Notes: generated by a model from the sequence alone, not told the origin. Shown: positions 9,569-18,524, numbered from the stretch's first letter. The stretch: 64,000 nt of DNA from DATFWC01 sp963777755 (GCA_963777755.1 CAVZSC010000027.1:372001-436000), one strand, 5' to 3'. Numbers and translations are program-made.

Positions 9569-9853
9569 CGGGCTCGGCGCGGCCGGCTCGTCGACCTGCT
9601 GCGGCTTCGCCGCCGGCTGCGGCTTGGCGGACGGCTGCGGCCTGGCGGCAGGCTGCGGCCTGGCACTCGGCTGCGGCCTGGCGGCCGGCGGTGGCACGCG
9701 CCTCGCGGATGAATTGTTCACCCGAGGCTCCCTTCGGGAGACCGCGCCGCTCGCCCACAGCATCACCGCTATGTCGAGGACGATGACCAGGGCGAGCGAG
9801 AGATAGAACAGCAGGAGACCGCTGTCCCACAGGCTGGCGAGATCGACTGTCAT
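9476..9853 (-). CDS. Candidate small membrane protein with Pro-Gln-Ala repeats
   Basis: A 125-residue frame starting MTVDLASLWDSG, with one strong membrane segment (residues ~11-35, LLLFYLSLALVIVLDIAVMLW) followed by a low-complexity tail of repeated PQPAAR/PQPSAK hexapeptides (about residues 55-85). The last 31 residues are antisense to the end of the GlcG-like gene, so the true stop could differ if an indel is present. No family is recognised. The hydrophobic segment with a Pro-rich cytoplasmic or periplasmic tail suggests a small anchor protein, but GC-rich repeats can create spurious frames. Confidence 0.45.
   Translation of the reverse strand: MTVDLASLWDSGLLLFYLSLALVIVLDIAVMLWASGAVSRREPRVNNSSARRVPPPAARPQPSARPQPAARPQPSAKPQPAAKPQQVDEPAAPSPSLPSRVFERRRLEDAQSTHLVRVGEIPVGL
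9597..9686. repeat. Five tandem 18-bp repeats
   Basis: Five 18-bp units of the form GGCTGCGGCCTGGCGGCA are seen, the first (9597-9614) degenerate and the next four starting at 9615, 9633, 9651 and 9669. On the minus strand they encode the PQPAAR-type hexapeptides of the candidate membrane protein. The unit is a multiple of three, so copy-number changes keep the frame. Confidence 0.85.
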
Positions 9854-9997
9854 CGCGGAGCCTCCACCATAGGCGACGCGGCCCCGACCGCGTGGCCCTT
9901 GTAAGGCCACCGGTTTATCCGTCCGATGAAACGGATGTATCCTCCGATCGGATGACGAACCCACGATTTGCGCGACCCGGGGTGGAGCTCCCGCGGC

Positions 9998-11398
9998 ATG
10001 ACGGTTGAAGCACCCCGCACGCCGGCGGCTCACGAGAAAGCGGAATTCCTCGGCCATCCGAAGGGCTTGAGCTACCTGTTCGCGACCGAGATGTGGGAGC
10101 GCTTTTCCTACTACGGGATGCGCGCCCTCCTCGTCCTGTACATGGTGAAATTCCTGCTCCCCTCCGAGCGCGCCGATACCGTGCTCGGCCTCGGCGCCAT
10201 GAAGCGCGGGCTCGAGCTTCTGTTCGGGCCGCTGGACGTGCAGCCGCTCGCCTCGCAGATCTATGGATTCTACACCGGTCTCGTCTATCTCACCCCGATC
10301 CTTGGCGGCCTCCTCGCCGACCGTTGGCTGGGGCAGCGCCGCACCGTCATCCTCGGCGCCGTCCTGATGGCCATCGGCCATTTCATGATGGCGTTCGAGC
10401 CCCTGTTCCTCCTGGCGCTGATCGTGCTGATCCTCGGCAACGGCGCCTTCAAGCCGAACATCTCCACCCAGGTCGGGAGGTTGTATGCGCCGGGCGACAG
10501 CCGGCGCGACCGCGCCTTCTCGATCTTCTATGTCGGCATCAATCTCGGCGCGTTCCTGGCGCCGCTGGTGTGCGGCACGCTGGGCGAGCAGGCGGGCTGG
10601 CACTACGGCTTTGCCGCCGCCGGCGTCGGCATGACGATCGGGCTCCTCATCTACCTCTATGCGCTTCCCACGCTGCCGCCCGACCCGCTCTTCGAGAAGC
10701 CGGCCGAGCGGACATCGCGGCGGCTCGGCCGCGACGGATGGGGCGCGATCGGCGCACTCCTCGTCCTGTCGCTGCCGGTGACGTTGTTCTGGGCGACCTA
10801 CGAGCAGCAGGGCAACACGATCGCCCTATGGGCCGATGCCTATACCGACCGCTCGATCGACCTGTGGGTATGGCGCGGCGACATTCCGGTGACCTGGTTC
10901 CAGGCTTTCAACCCGCTCATGATCTTCCTCTTCACACCGTTCATCGTGGCGCTGTGGGGGTGGCAGGCCGCTCGCGGCTCGGAGCCTTCCACGGTCAGCA
11001 AGATGGCGATCGGCTGTTTCCTCAACGCCGCCTCCTACCTGGTGCTCGTTCTGGCCGCCTGGCAGGCGGGAACCGACCCGACGGGAAGCGGCGGCGGCAA
11101 GGCGAGCTGGCTGTGGCTCGCCGCTTATTTCGTCGTCATCACGATCGGCGAGCTCTACCTCTCGCCGACCGCGCTGGCGCTGGTGTCGCGCGTCGCACCG
11201 GCCGGCTTCCTGTCGATGATGATGGGGGTCTGGCTCGCCACCAGCTTCTATGGCGGCTTCCTCGCCGGCTATCTCGGCAGCTTCTGGAGCGTCATGGCGA
11301 AGGGCGATTTCTTCCTCATGATCGCCATCATCGCGGGCCTCGCCGGCATCGCGGTGTGGGGATTCAACCGACCGCTGCGTGCCATATTGAAGGAATAG
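9998..11398 (+). CDS. POT/PTR-family proton-coupled peptide transporter
   Basis: A 466-residue, roughly 12-14-helix MFS importer of di- and tripeptides driven by protons. The diagnostic E..ERFxYYG motif is present near the N-terminus (ATEMWERFSYYGMRALLVLY, residues ~30-49), followed by 'GGLLADRWLGQRR' and the second PTR signature region 'FSIFYVGINLGAFLAPLVCG'. The start is placed at ATG 9998 (MTVEAPRTP), behind GGTGGAG; an in-frame ATG at 9968 is less likely. It is followed by an unrelated lipoprotein gene. Length matches bacterial DtpA-type members (about 490). Confidence 0.93.
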   Translation: MTVEAPRTPAAHEKAEFLGHPKGLSYLFATEMWERFSYYGMRALLVLYMVKFLLPSERADTVLGLGAMKRGLELLFGPLDVQPLASQIYGFYTGLVYLTPILGGLLADRWLGQRRTVILGAVLMAIGHFMMAFEPLFLLALIVLILGNGAFKPNISTQVGRLYAPGDSRRDRAFSIFYVGINLGAFLAPLVCGTLGEQAGWHYGFAAAGVGMTIGLLIYLYALPTLPPDPLFEKPAERTSRRLGRDGWGAIGALLVLSLPVTLFWATYEQQGNTIALWADAYTDRSIDLWVWRGDIPVTWFQAFNPLMIFLFTPFIVALWGWQAARGSEPSTVSKMAIGCFLNAASYLVLVLAAWQAGTDPTGSGGGKASWLWLAAYFVVITIGELYLSPTALALVSRVAPAGFLSMMMGVWLATSFYGGFLAGYLGSFWSVMAKGDFFLMIAIIAGLAGIAVWGFNRPLRAILKE

Positions 11399-11469
11399 GT
11401 CATATTTGCTTGCCATGATCGGCCAGAACATGCGCTAAAATGCCGACAGTCGAGTACCAGGAGGTCGAC

Positions 11470-12012
11470 ATGACGACGGCCCGCGCCCGGGAGCCGGGCA
11501 ACGCTACGTGGCTTCTCTTGCTGCCGCTTGTGCTGGCGGGATGCGCCAGCTCGGGCGGCGGCTATTTCGGCGGCACCAGCGAACCGCCCCCTCCGCCGGG
11601 TCCGGCCTCGGCGCCGCCGCCGCCCAACATGAACGTGGTCGATTTCGTCGGCCGCTGGGGTTACGCGGCCTATCACAAGGATGCCGACCGGGCGCGCACC
11701 GAAGTCGCGGCACGCGGCCAGTGCAACAACGCCTACACGATCGGACGCGGACCGACCGGCGGCGTGATGATGCACCTGCCCGACTCGCGCGAGCCGCAGG
11801 AGCTGCGCCTCAAGCAAGGCGTCGACGGCAAGATCTACCTCGGTCCCGAAGGACCGGCGCCGGACGTGCGCGACCGCGAGGTGGTCAACTTCGACGGGCG
11901 GATGCTGGTGTTGCGCCAGGTCGATCGGGAGACTGCGGGGCGCTACGGCACCAGCGTCTACGTGCGCTGCGGCGCCCCCGGCACGGCGGCGACCAAGCGC
12001 AAGGCGGGGTGA
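11470..12012 (+). CDS. Predicted lipoprotein, unknown function
   Basis: A 180-residue protein with a type II signal: hydrophobic WLLLLPLVLAGC gives a lipobox (LAGC, Cys ~27), then a Pro-rich linker ('EPPPPPGPASAPPPP') and a folded domain with 'FVGRWGYAAYHKDADRARTE'. The start ATG at 11470 follows AGGAGG at ideal spacing. Two Cys (QCNN and VRCG) in the mature domain could pair. Similar uncharacterised lipoproteins are common in Hyphomicrobiales, but I cannot name a family. It is on the same strand as the acetyltransferase 20 bp downstream. Confidence 0.85.
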   Translation: MTTARAREPGNATWLLLLPLVLAGCASSGGGYFGGTSEPPPPPGPASAPPPPNMNVVDFVGRWGYAAYHKDADRARTEVAARGQCNNAYTIGRGPTGGVMMHLPDSREPQELRLKQGVDGKIYLGPEGPAPDVRDREVVNFDGRMLVLRQVDRETAGRYGTSVYVRCGAPGTAATKRKAG

Positions 12013-12031
12013 GCGCTGCCGAGGTGATGGC

Positions 12032-12493
12032 GTGAATGACAACACCCCGACGCCGCACCTGACCGCCTTCCCGCTGGCGACCTGGGAGCGCGACGGACTC
12101 AAAGCCGCCCTGCGGAAAGCCGGCCTGCCGGACGAGGACATCGAGGCGCCCGATCGCCTGTTCTGGCGCTTCGAGACCGACGACCTGGTGCCGGTCGGGT
12201 TCGGCGGCCTCGAGGTCCGCGGCGAGGATGCGCTGCTGCGCTCGGTGATCACGCTGCCGCCGGTGCGCAGCCGCGGCGTTGGTGCGGCGATCGTCGACAT
12301 ACTCGAAGTGGAAGCGCAGGCCCGCAATTGCCGCGTCGTCTGGCTGCTCACGACCTCGGCGGCGGAGTTCTTCGCCGAGTTCGGCTACCGCCCGTGCGAG
12401 CGCGAGAGTGTGCCGCCCGCGATCCGCGAGACCGCGGAGTTCAAATCGCTCTGTCCCGCGTCCGCCGTCGTGATGACCAAGCGGCTCGCCTGA
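12032..12493 (+). CDS. GNAT-family N-acetyltransferase, ArsN2-like
   Basis: A 153-residue acetyltransferase starting at GTG 12032. The acetyl-CoA binding motif is seen as 'LPPVRSRGVGAAIVDILE' (V.SRGVGA), and the C-terminal half 'VVWLLTTSAAEFFAEFGYRP...IRETAEFKSLCPASAVVM' closely follows the ArsN2 pattern (F..LCP.SA..M). ArsN2-type proteins are linked to arsenic resistance operons, but no arsC, arsR or acr3 gene is visible here, so the role is inferred from resemblance only. It probably shares a transcript with the MFS gene 9 bp downstream. Confidence 0.85.
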   Translation: MNDNTPTPHLTAFPLATWERDGLKAALRKAGLPDEDIEAPDRLFWRFETDDLVPVGFGGLEVRGEDALLRSVITLPPVRSRGVGAAIVDILEVEAQARNCRVVWLLTTSAAEFFAEFGYRPCERESVPPAIRETAEFKSLCPASAVVMTKRLA

Positions 12494-12502
12494 TCGGCCC
12501 CG

Positions 12503-13693
12503 ATGCCCAGCCTGCGCGAGGTCCTGCTGGGTCCCTGGCGCGCCGTGCTGGTGCTGGGCGTCACCGAGATCCTCGCGTGGGGCGTGCTGTTCTATCCGCC
12601 GGTTCTGATGGTGCCGCTGATGGCGGCCGACCACGGCTGGTCGATCGCCTTCACCATGGGCGGGTTCTCGCTCGGCCTGCTGGCGGCCGGGCTGATCTCG
12701 CCGCGGGTCGGTGCCGCCATCGACCGCCATGGCGGCCACCGCGTGATGCCGTTCGGATCGCTGATCGGTGCCTGCGGCCTCGTCGCGCTGGTCCATGCCG
12801 ATCACCCGCTCGCCTACCTCGCGGTGTGGGTGGTGCTCGGGGCCGCCATGGCGGCATCCCTCTACGATCCGGCCTTCGCCACGCTCGGGCGCATCTTCGG
12901 CGCGGGCGCGCGCCCGGCGATCACCGCGCTGACGCTTGCGGGCGGCTTCGCCTCGACGGTGAGCTGGCCGGTGACCCATCTGCTCATCGGCGCGGTCGGC
13001 TGGCGCTCGACCTACCTGATCTATGCCGGACTGCTCGCCCTCGTGGCGGTTCCGCTGCATGCCTTCGCACTGCCGCGCGCGCGCGCCGAGCCGGGCGCGC
13101 CGCAGCGACAAGACGCCACGCAGCCGGCGGGCACCCTGTCGCCGAAGGGGCTCGCCTTCGTCCTCGTTGCCACCGCGTTTGCCGCCTATGCGTTCGTGCC
13201 CTCCGGGCTGGCGGCGCACCTGCTCGCCATGTTCCAGCGGCTCGGCCTCGATGCCGCCACCGTGGTGGCGATCGGCGCCCTGTTCGGGCCCGCGCAGGTC
13301 GCGGCGCGGCTGATCGAGTTCCTGTTCGTCCGCAACCTGCACCCTCTGTGGATCGCCCGGTTCGCCGTCGCCTTCCTGGTCCTTGCTTTCGTGCTCCTGG
13401 CCTTGCTCGGGCTCTCTGCGCCGGTCGCCGCGCTGTTCGCCATCATGTTCGGCGCCGCCAACGGCCTCCTCACCATCGCGCGCGGCACGCTGCCGCTCGC
13501 GCTGTTCGGGGCGGCCGGCTACGGCCACATGATCGGACGGATCGCCGGGCCGTTCCTGCTCATCCAGGCGGTGGCGCCGCTGGTGCTCGCCTTCGTCGCC
13601 GAGCGGGTGTCCGATCCGGCGGCGCTGGCGCTCACCGCGGCGTTCGCCGTCGTCGCGCTCGCCTGTCTGGCCATGATCCGGCGGCCGGCCTAG
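12503..13693 (+). CDS. Major facilitator superfamily transporter
   Basis: A 396-residue integral membrane protein with about 12 hydrophobic helices, beginning MPSLREVLLGPWRAVLVLGV. The motif 'SPRVGAAIDRHGGHRVMPFG' is the cytoplasmic loop 2-3 signature of MFS (G..aDr.G.r). It is translated just behind the ArsN2-like gene, which hints at a coupled modify-and-export or import function, but the substrate is unknown. It ends convergent with the deacetylase gene, the spacer being a dispersed repeat. Confidence 0.88.
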   Translation: MPSLREVLLGPWRAVLVLGVTEILAWGVLFYPPVLMVPLMAADHGWSIAFTMGGFSLGLLAAGLISPRVGAAIDRHGGHRVMPFGSLIGACGLVALVHADHPLAYLAVWVVLGAAMAASLYDPAFATLGRIFGAGARPAITALTLAGGFASTVSWPVTHLLIGAVGWRSTYLIYAGLLALVAVPLHAFALPRARAEPGAPQRQDATQPAGTLSPKGLAFVLVATAFAAYAFVPSGLAAHLLAMFQRLGLDAATVVAIGALFGPAQVAARLIEFLFVRNLHPLWIARFAVAFLVLAFVLLALLGLSAPVAALFAIMFGAANGLLTIARGTLPLALFGAAGYGHMIGRIAGPFLLIQAVAPLVLAFVAERVSDPAALALTAAFAVVALACLAMIRRPA

Positions 13694-13712
13694 TCTTGCG
13701 GATGTCCTTATT

Positions 13713-13774
13713 GGAAAACCGGTTCCCACCCCCGATCAAGTCGAGGGCAGACTTTTTCCGGGACATGCGCGATC
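13713..13774. repeat. Dispersed repeat forming the end of the deacetylase gene
   Basis: The stretch starts GGAAAACCGGTTCCCAC and ends CTTTTTCCGGGACATGCGCG. It shares the GAAAACCGGT...CCGGGA..ATGC layout with the palindrome at 24417-24465 (in opposite orientation), a type I recall as widespread in Bradyrhizobiaceae. The stop codon and last ~13 codons of the deacetylase lie within it. Confidence 0.6.
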
Positions 13775-14659
13775 ACCCAGCGCCCGGCGCACGTGCGCGG
13801 CGATCTCGCCGCGGGTCGCCAGCCACACGTCGTCCCTCGCGCCGACCTTGGCGGCAATCGCCTCGAACGCCCAGGCGCCTGCCGGCCGCCCATAGACGTG
13901 GGCGTGGGCCGTGACGTCGATCATCACCGCCTCGTCTTCCCGCCGCAGCATCTCGCCGAGTGCCTCGTCGAACAGCCCGACGTATTGCCCGGGCGAGCGG
14001 CCGAACCGCATCGCGTGCGGCAGGTCGTTGATCTCCATGGTGAGCGGAATGGCGACGAGCGTGCCCGCGTCGAGGATCTGAAGATAAGGCCGGTCGTCAT
14101 CGAACGCATCGCCCTGCCAGAGGTAGCCGGCTTCGGCCAGCAGGGCCGCGCTGTCGGCCGACGGCGTGCCGCGCGGGCTGATCCAGCCGCGCGGGCGTTG
14201 CCCGCACGCCGCCTCCAGCGCCGCGGTGGTCCGTGCGATGTCGGCGCGCACCTGGTCGGGCGCGAGCTGCGCCGGAATCGTCTCCTGCGTGAAGCTGTGC
14301 GCGACGATCTCGTGTCCGGCCTCGGCGATCGCGCGCACCATTGCGGGCGTGCGCTCGCCGAATATGCCGCTCACCATCACGCTGGCCGGTCGCCGCGTGC
14401 GCGCGAGCGCGCCGATGAGCCGCTCGATCCCGCGCGTTGCGCCGTAGCTGCCCCACGACAGCGCGTTGGTATCGAACGTGCCGGCCGGCAGGGGATTGCC
14501 CATCGGGCCGACGCCGGGTGCCTTGTCGTCCCCCCAGCCCTCATAGGCGACATTGAGCACCACGGCGACGTTACGCCCGCCCGGCCAGCGAAAGTTCCTG
14601 TCGAGCCGCACGACGCGCGCTCCGCGCGCCACGGCGTCCTGCTCGTGCTGCTCGGTCAA
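13736..14659 (-). CDS. Polysaccharide deacetylase (NodB/PuuE-like) family protein
   Basis: A 307-residue carbohydrate esterase 4-fold enzyme resembling PuuE-type allantoinase and related deacetylases. Features are 'NVAVVLNVAYEGWG', 'RRPASVMVSGIFGERTPAMVRAIAEAGHEIVAHSFTQE' (the H.hS..H-like metal region), 'GWISPRGTPS' and 'MIDVTAHAHVYGRPAG'. The start is TTG at 14659, one base after the stop of the upstream TctC gene and behind AAGGGGGA; no ATG fits. The two genes were evidently one operon, binding protein first. The tail GDRACPGKSLPST comes from a dispersed repeat. Substrate unknown; CE4-fold amidohydrolases act on N-acetyl sugars or on allantoin-like compounds. Confidence 0.87.
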   Translation of the reverse strand: MTEQHEQDAVARGARVVRLDRNFRWPGGRNVAVVLNVAYEGWGDDKAPGVGPMGNPLPAGTFDTNALSWGSYGATRGIERLIGALARTRRPASVMVSGIFGERTPAMVRAIAEAGHEIVAHSFTQETIPAQLAPDQVRADIARTTAALEAACGQRPRGWISPRGTPSADSAALLAEAGYLWQGDAFDDDRPYLQILDAGTLVAIPLTMEINDLPHAMRFGRSPGQYVGLFDEALGEMLRREDEAVMIDVTAHAHVYGRPAGAWAFEAIAAKVGARDDVWLATRGEIAAHVRRALGDRACPGKSLPST

Positions 14660-14660
14660 C

Positions 14661-15638
14661 TCATTCCCCCTTGATGTTCGCCGCCTTGAGGATCGGCCAC
14701 CATTTCTCGATCTCGGCCTTCTGCAGCGCGCCGAGCGCCTCCGGGGCTTGCTGGTCCGGCGCGACGATGTCCTGGCCGAGCTCGGCAAAGCGCCGGCGCA
14801 GCGCGGGTCCGCCAGCGCCTCCCTGATGGCGGCATTGAGCCGGCCGACGACCTCGCGGGCGTTCCCTTGGGAGCGAAAATCGCGTTCCATACCGATGCGT
14901 AGAAGCCGGGCAACCCCGCCTCGTCGACAGTCGGGATGTCGGGGGCGGCAGTCAGGCGCCGGCTGGCGGTGACCGCGTAGGCCTTGATCGTGCCGGCACG
15001 TACGTGCGGCAGGGAATTGGTCGGGACGTCGATCACCATGTCGACCTCGCCGGCCAGCAGACCCTGCAGCGCCGGCCCGAGCCCGCGATAGGGCACGTAA
15101 CGAAACCTTGTGCCGGTCTCCTTCTGGAAGAACGCGCCGGCGACATGGCCCGCGCTGCCGACCCCGGAGGTGCCCTGCGAGGCCTGGTCCGGGTTCGCCT
15201 TCAGCCATGCGATGAAGCCCTTCAGGTCATCCGCCGGCATCGCCTTCTTGGCGACGATCAATTGGGGAAGTCCGACAGCAGCGCGACCGGCTCGAAATCC
15301 TTCACCAGATCGTAGGACAGCGCATAGATCGCGCCATTGATCATGTGCGTGCTCGAGCCGGGGCCGATGCTGAGCGTGTAACCGTCCGGCGTCGCGCGGG
15401 CGACCCGGCCGGTGGCGATGGTGCCCGCTGCACCCGCCACGTTCTCGATGACGACGGGCTGGCCGAGCGAGAGCCGCATCCGTTCCGCCAGGACCCGCGC
15501 GATGACATCCGCCGGCCCGCCCGCCGCGAACGGGACGATCATCGTGACCGGGCGGGAGGGAAAGGCTTGCGCCCAGCAGTCGCCTCCGGCCACCAGCGTG
15601 ACGACGAGCGCGGCAGCCGTGACCGTGAGCCTGGCCAT
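14661..15638 (-). pseudogene. Bug/TctC-family binding protein with three frameshifts
   Basis: A full-length TctC coding region can be read only across three frames. It begins MARLTVTAAALVVTLVAGG with a signal peptide and 'FPSRPVTMIVPFAAGGPADVIARVLAERM', changes frame at the GGGG run at 15264-15267, continues 'PQLIVAKKAMPADDLKGFIAW' to 'APKGTP', changes again at 14857-14859, and once more near 14808, ending 'KWWPILKAANIKGE'. Each shift is consistent with one missing base in a G/C run. It may be a decayed gene or three assembly errors. It is directly upstream of the deacetylase gene. Confidence 0.85.
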
Positions 15639-15722
15639 GCCTGATCCCCCCTTGCCACCGACATGCGCGGTCGCATGGAGCGAGCCTAACACCCGCGCCA
15701 AGTCCGCCGCTACGTGTGGCAA

Positions 15723-16431
15723 TCAATTGAACAGGGCGTCGATGTCGTCCTGCGAAGCGTGGCCCGCTTCGCCATCGAGCTTCGGTCCGTTGAGGAGCTT
15801 CTGGTCGTCGTTGCGTTCGGCCATGGCCTCCGGCGCGAGCTCCTGGAAGGCTTCGATGCCGCCCCAGATTTCCATCATCCGGACGATATGGGTCTCGATG
15901 AACTTGAGCGTCGCCACCACCTTGGTGATGCGCTGGCCGGTGAGATCCTGGAAGTTGCAGGCTTCGAAGATGTGGATCACCTGATCCTGGATATCCTGGG
16001 CGATCTGCTTGTCGTGCTCGGACTTCAGCCCGGCGGCGAGCGAGCTTGCCGCCTGGTCGATGAACTCGGCGGCGCCCAGGATGTTTTCCGTCGCGGTGGC
16101 GGTGCCGCCGACGACCGCATCGAGCTCGTGGGTCACCCGCTTCATCTCCGGGCCCTCGAAGCCGGTGATGTGCAGGGTGGCGATCTCGTGCTTGGTCTGG
16201 TTGATCGCCGCGTAGATCAGGTCGAGCTCGGCCTTGAGCTTCTGCGCCTCGGCGATCTCGGTCTTGTACGCCGTAACCATCCGCTCGGTCAGTTCCTCGC
16301 GCGGCTGCACCAGCGACCGCAGCGCCCGAAGCTCCGTCATGATCTTCATGGTGGGAATGGTCGTGCACCACCCGCCCGTTGCGAGGCCGCGACATCGCCT
16401 CGACCTGAAACATCCTGCGCTGCGCCGACAT
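15723..16431 (-). CDS. CheZ-type chemotaxis phosphatase (frameshift near N-terminus)
   Basis: Homologue of alphaproteobacterial CheZ, which dephosphorylates CheY-P. The core helix pair carries 'HIFEACNFQDLTGQRITKVVATLKFIE' with the catalytic-type D-x-x-x-Q pattern (QDLTGQ), and the protein ends 'ASQDDIDALFN', the CheY-binding tail. The start is set at ATG 16431 (MSAQRRMFQVEAMSRPRN), the family N-terminus; this is in a different frame from 'KIMTELRALRSLVQPREEL', so one indel lies near 16345. If that shift is real, translation could begin only at 16349. It stands alone, unlike the second cheZ at 50221-50858. Confidence 0.85.
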
Positions 16432-16761
16432 TCGCCCCGTCCATTCTGGTACGGCTCTGTTTGTAGCGGGGCGACTTTTAACGCTGGGTTCACGCCAGCG
16501 ATCTACCGGGCAAGAACCTAATCCCCCTCATTTGCGCGGCGTGACGAACGGTTAACCATGACGACTCGCTTTAAAGACAGTATTAACCTTAACAAAATCT
16601 GCATTTTACCGACGATAAACCTTGTTATCATGAACAGTTCTCTTACGTTAATCAGAAAATTAAGTCCTGATTATTGTTAAGGCTTCTGTTCACCTTTGGC
16701 GCTGTACTTGCGAGATCAATAGAGGATCGGTCCGATCCCCAGCACGGCGAGCAGTCACACG
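16432..16761. other. 330-bp spacer with an AT-rich block
   Basis: No gene is seen. Roughly 16540-16685 is strikingly AT-rich for this genome (TTAACCATGACGACTCGC, then TATTAACCTTAACAAAATC, AATTAAGTCCTGATTATTG), and probably holds promoters for the divergent cheZ and L,D-transpeptidase genes. No specific operator could be named. Confidence 0.5.
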
Positions 16762-17497
16762 ATGTCGATGCAGCGCGTTGTTCTTCCGGCGCTCCTTGCG
16801 AGCGCACTCGGCACGGTCTCGGCGCAGGCGCAGCTGATGCCGGTCTACCCCAATGCATCCAACCCCTACGCCGCGCGCTACGCCGCGTCGGCGCCGCAGG
16901 CGCCGCGCGGCAATCTGGGCGGCGGCTTCATCGAAGCAATATTCGGTGGCGGCGGTTACGCCCCGGCGCCGCGCTCCGCCTACGCGTATCCGGCGGAGCC
17001 GCAATGATGCCCCGCGGGACGAGGTCCAGCGCGAGGGCATGCGCCACGAGATGAACCCGCTCTACCGGCGCCAGACCGTCGATTACGACGGCGGCGAGAA
17101 ACCCGGCACGATCATCATCGATACGCCCAAGCGCTTCCTCTACCTGGTGCAGGAGGACGGCCGGGCGCTGCGCTACGGCATCGGCGTCGGGCGTCCCGGC
17201 TTCACCTGGGCGGGCGTCAAGCACGTCTCCCAGAAGCGCGAATGGCCCGACTGGCGCCCGCCGGACGAGATGCTCAGGCGCAGGCCCGACCTGCCGCGCT
17301 ACATGGCGGGCGGCCCGGACAATCCGCTCGGCGCGCGCGCCATGTATCTCGGCAACACGCTCTACCGCATTCACGGCTCGAACGAGCCGTGGACCATCGG
17401 GACGCAAGTCTCCTCGGGCTGCATCCGCATGCGCAACGAGGACGTGATGGACCTCTATGAGCGTGTGAAGGTCGGCACCAAGGTGGTGGTGATCTGA
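16762..17497 (+). CDS. L,D-transpeptidase (YkuD) with a frameshift after the signal region
   Basis: An exported L,D-transpeptidase that makes 3-3 peptidoglycan cross-links or anchors proteins to the wall. The first frame, MSMQRVVLPALLASALGTVS plus a Pro/Ala/Gly-rich stretch, ends at a stop at 17005-17007; the catalytic part continues in the next frame from 'NDAPRDEVQREGMRHEMNPLY'. It has 'KPGTIIIDTPKRFLYLVQEDG' and the YkuD active site 'YRIHGSNEPWTIGTQVSSGC' followed by IRM, with His, Ser and nucleophile Cys. One base change near 17002 joins the parts; the total would be about 244 residues, normal for the family. Confidence 0.88.
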
Positions 17498-17561
17498 AAC
17501 ATCAGCCGGCTTGGCGTCAGGCGCGCCATAACGGCGGCCGCTAGGGCGAGGGGACTGGACG

Positions 17562-17597
17562 GAAGGCCGCCGCAGTCACGGCGGCCTTCTCGTTTTG
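17562..17597. terminator. Rho-independent terminator after the L,D-transpeptidase
   Basis: GAAGGCCGCCG (17562-17572) pairs with CGGCGGCCTTC (17579-17589) around a 6-base loop, followed by TCTCGTTTT on the plus strand. It separates two convergent genes. Confidence 0.8.
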
Positions 17598-17632
17598 GAA
17601 GTCAGGGCAGCGCTGCTGCCTCCTGACCCCCG

Positions 17633-18524
17633 TCAAGCTACGTCGGAGTCGTCGCCGCCGTCGTCCTCGTATTCCGCATCGCCATCGTAGTCGGCATCGT
17701 TCTCGGCCGTGTCGTAGAGGCCGGCAGAACGCCCGGACTCGCGATCCTCGTCGCCGCCGCCGAACAGGCCGCTGCGGCCGCCGCCGCGGCCGATGTCGTC
17801 GAGGCCGGCCTGGCGGCCAAGGTCGCCGCCTCCCTCACCCGCGTTGCCGCGCGAGCCGCCGCCGGCGATCTGGTCGAATGCCCCTGCCATAGGTCCATGC
17901 TGCTGCTGCCCGCCGAGCATGCCGCGAATGCCGTTGAGCAGGAGCCCGCCGCCGATCGCCCCGGCGGCGACCGCCGCCGCGGTGCCGAGAAACGAGCCGC
18001 CTCCACCACCGGATTGCGGCGGCATCGGCGCACCGCCTTGCGGCCCGCCGCCCCAGGCGGGGCTCTGCCCACCACCGGGGCCTTGCGGCCCGCCGCCCCA
18101 AGCGGAACCCTGTCCGCCGCCGGGGCCTTGCGCGCCGCCGCCCCACGGCGAGCCCGCCTCCTGGCGATATTGCGGCGGCACGCCCATCGGCTGTTCACCC
18201 GGCCGCACCGACGGGACCGAGCCACGTGGCGCTTCGCGCGACCCGAACATGGTGTCGCGCATGCTGTCGAGGAAGCCCTGCTGCTCCCCTGCCTGCGGAT
18301 CGCCGCCCTGCAGTGCGGCTTCGAGCTCCTGGATGTACGCATCGGCCTGCTTGAGCGCCTCGTCCTGCACCAGCACGCTCTGCACCAGCGGGATAGATGG
18401 CGTGCGGGGCCTTGGAGAGACCCTCGCGGATCACCCTCTCGGCATCCGGATCGCGCGGCTCGTTCTCGAGCGCGGCCAGCCGTTCGAACAGGTCGGCGAT
18501 GAGCTGACGTTCCTGCGGTGTCAT
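17633..18524 (-). CDS. DUF2076 family protein (one frameshift)
   Basis: A conserved proteobacterial protein of unknown function. The N-terminus MTPQERQLIADLFERLAALE followed by 'PRDPDAERVIREGL.KAPHAIYPLVQSVLVQDEALKQADAYIQELE' is the DUF2076 signature. The two halves lie in different frames, joined by one extra C near 18391. The C-terminal half is a Gly/Gln/Pro-rich linker with repeats of WGGG.QGPGGGQ, a Gly-rich hydrophobic segment ('AAAVAAGAIGGGLLLNGIRG') and a very acidic tail. The start ATG 18524 follows AGAGGAG. It is probably membrane-associated; no role is known. Confidence 0.85.
18041..18155. repeat. Gly-rich tandem repeat within the DUF2076 gene
   Basis: Three imperfect units of about 39 bp encode WGGG(A/P)QGPGGGQ(G/S).. 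on the minus strand. The unit length keeps frame, so expansion would lengthen the linker. Confidence 0.65.
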
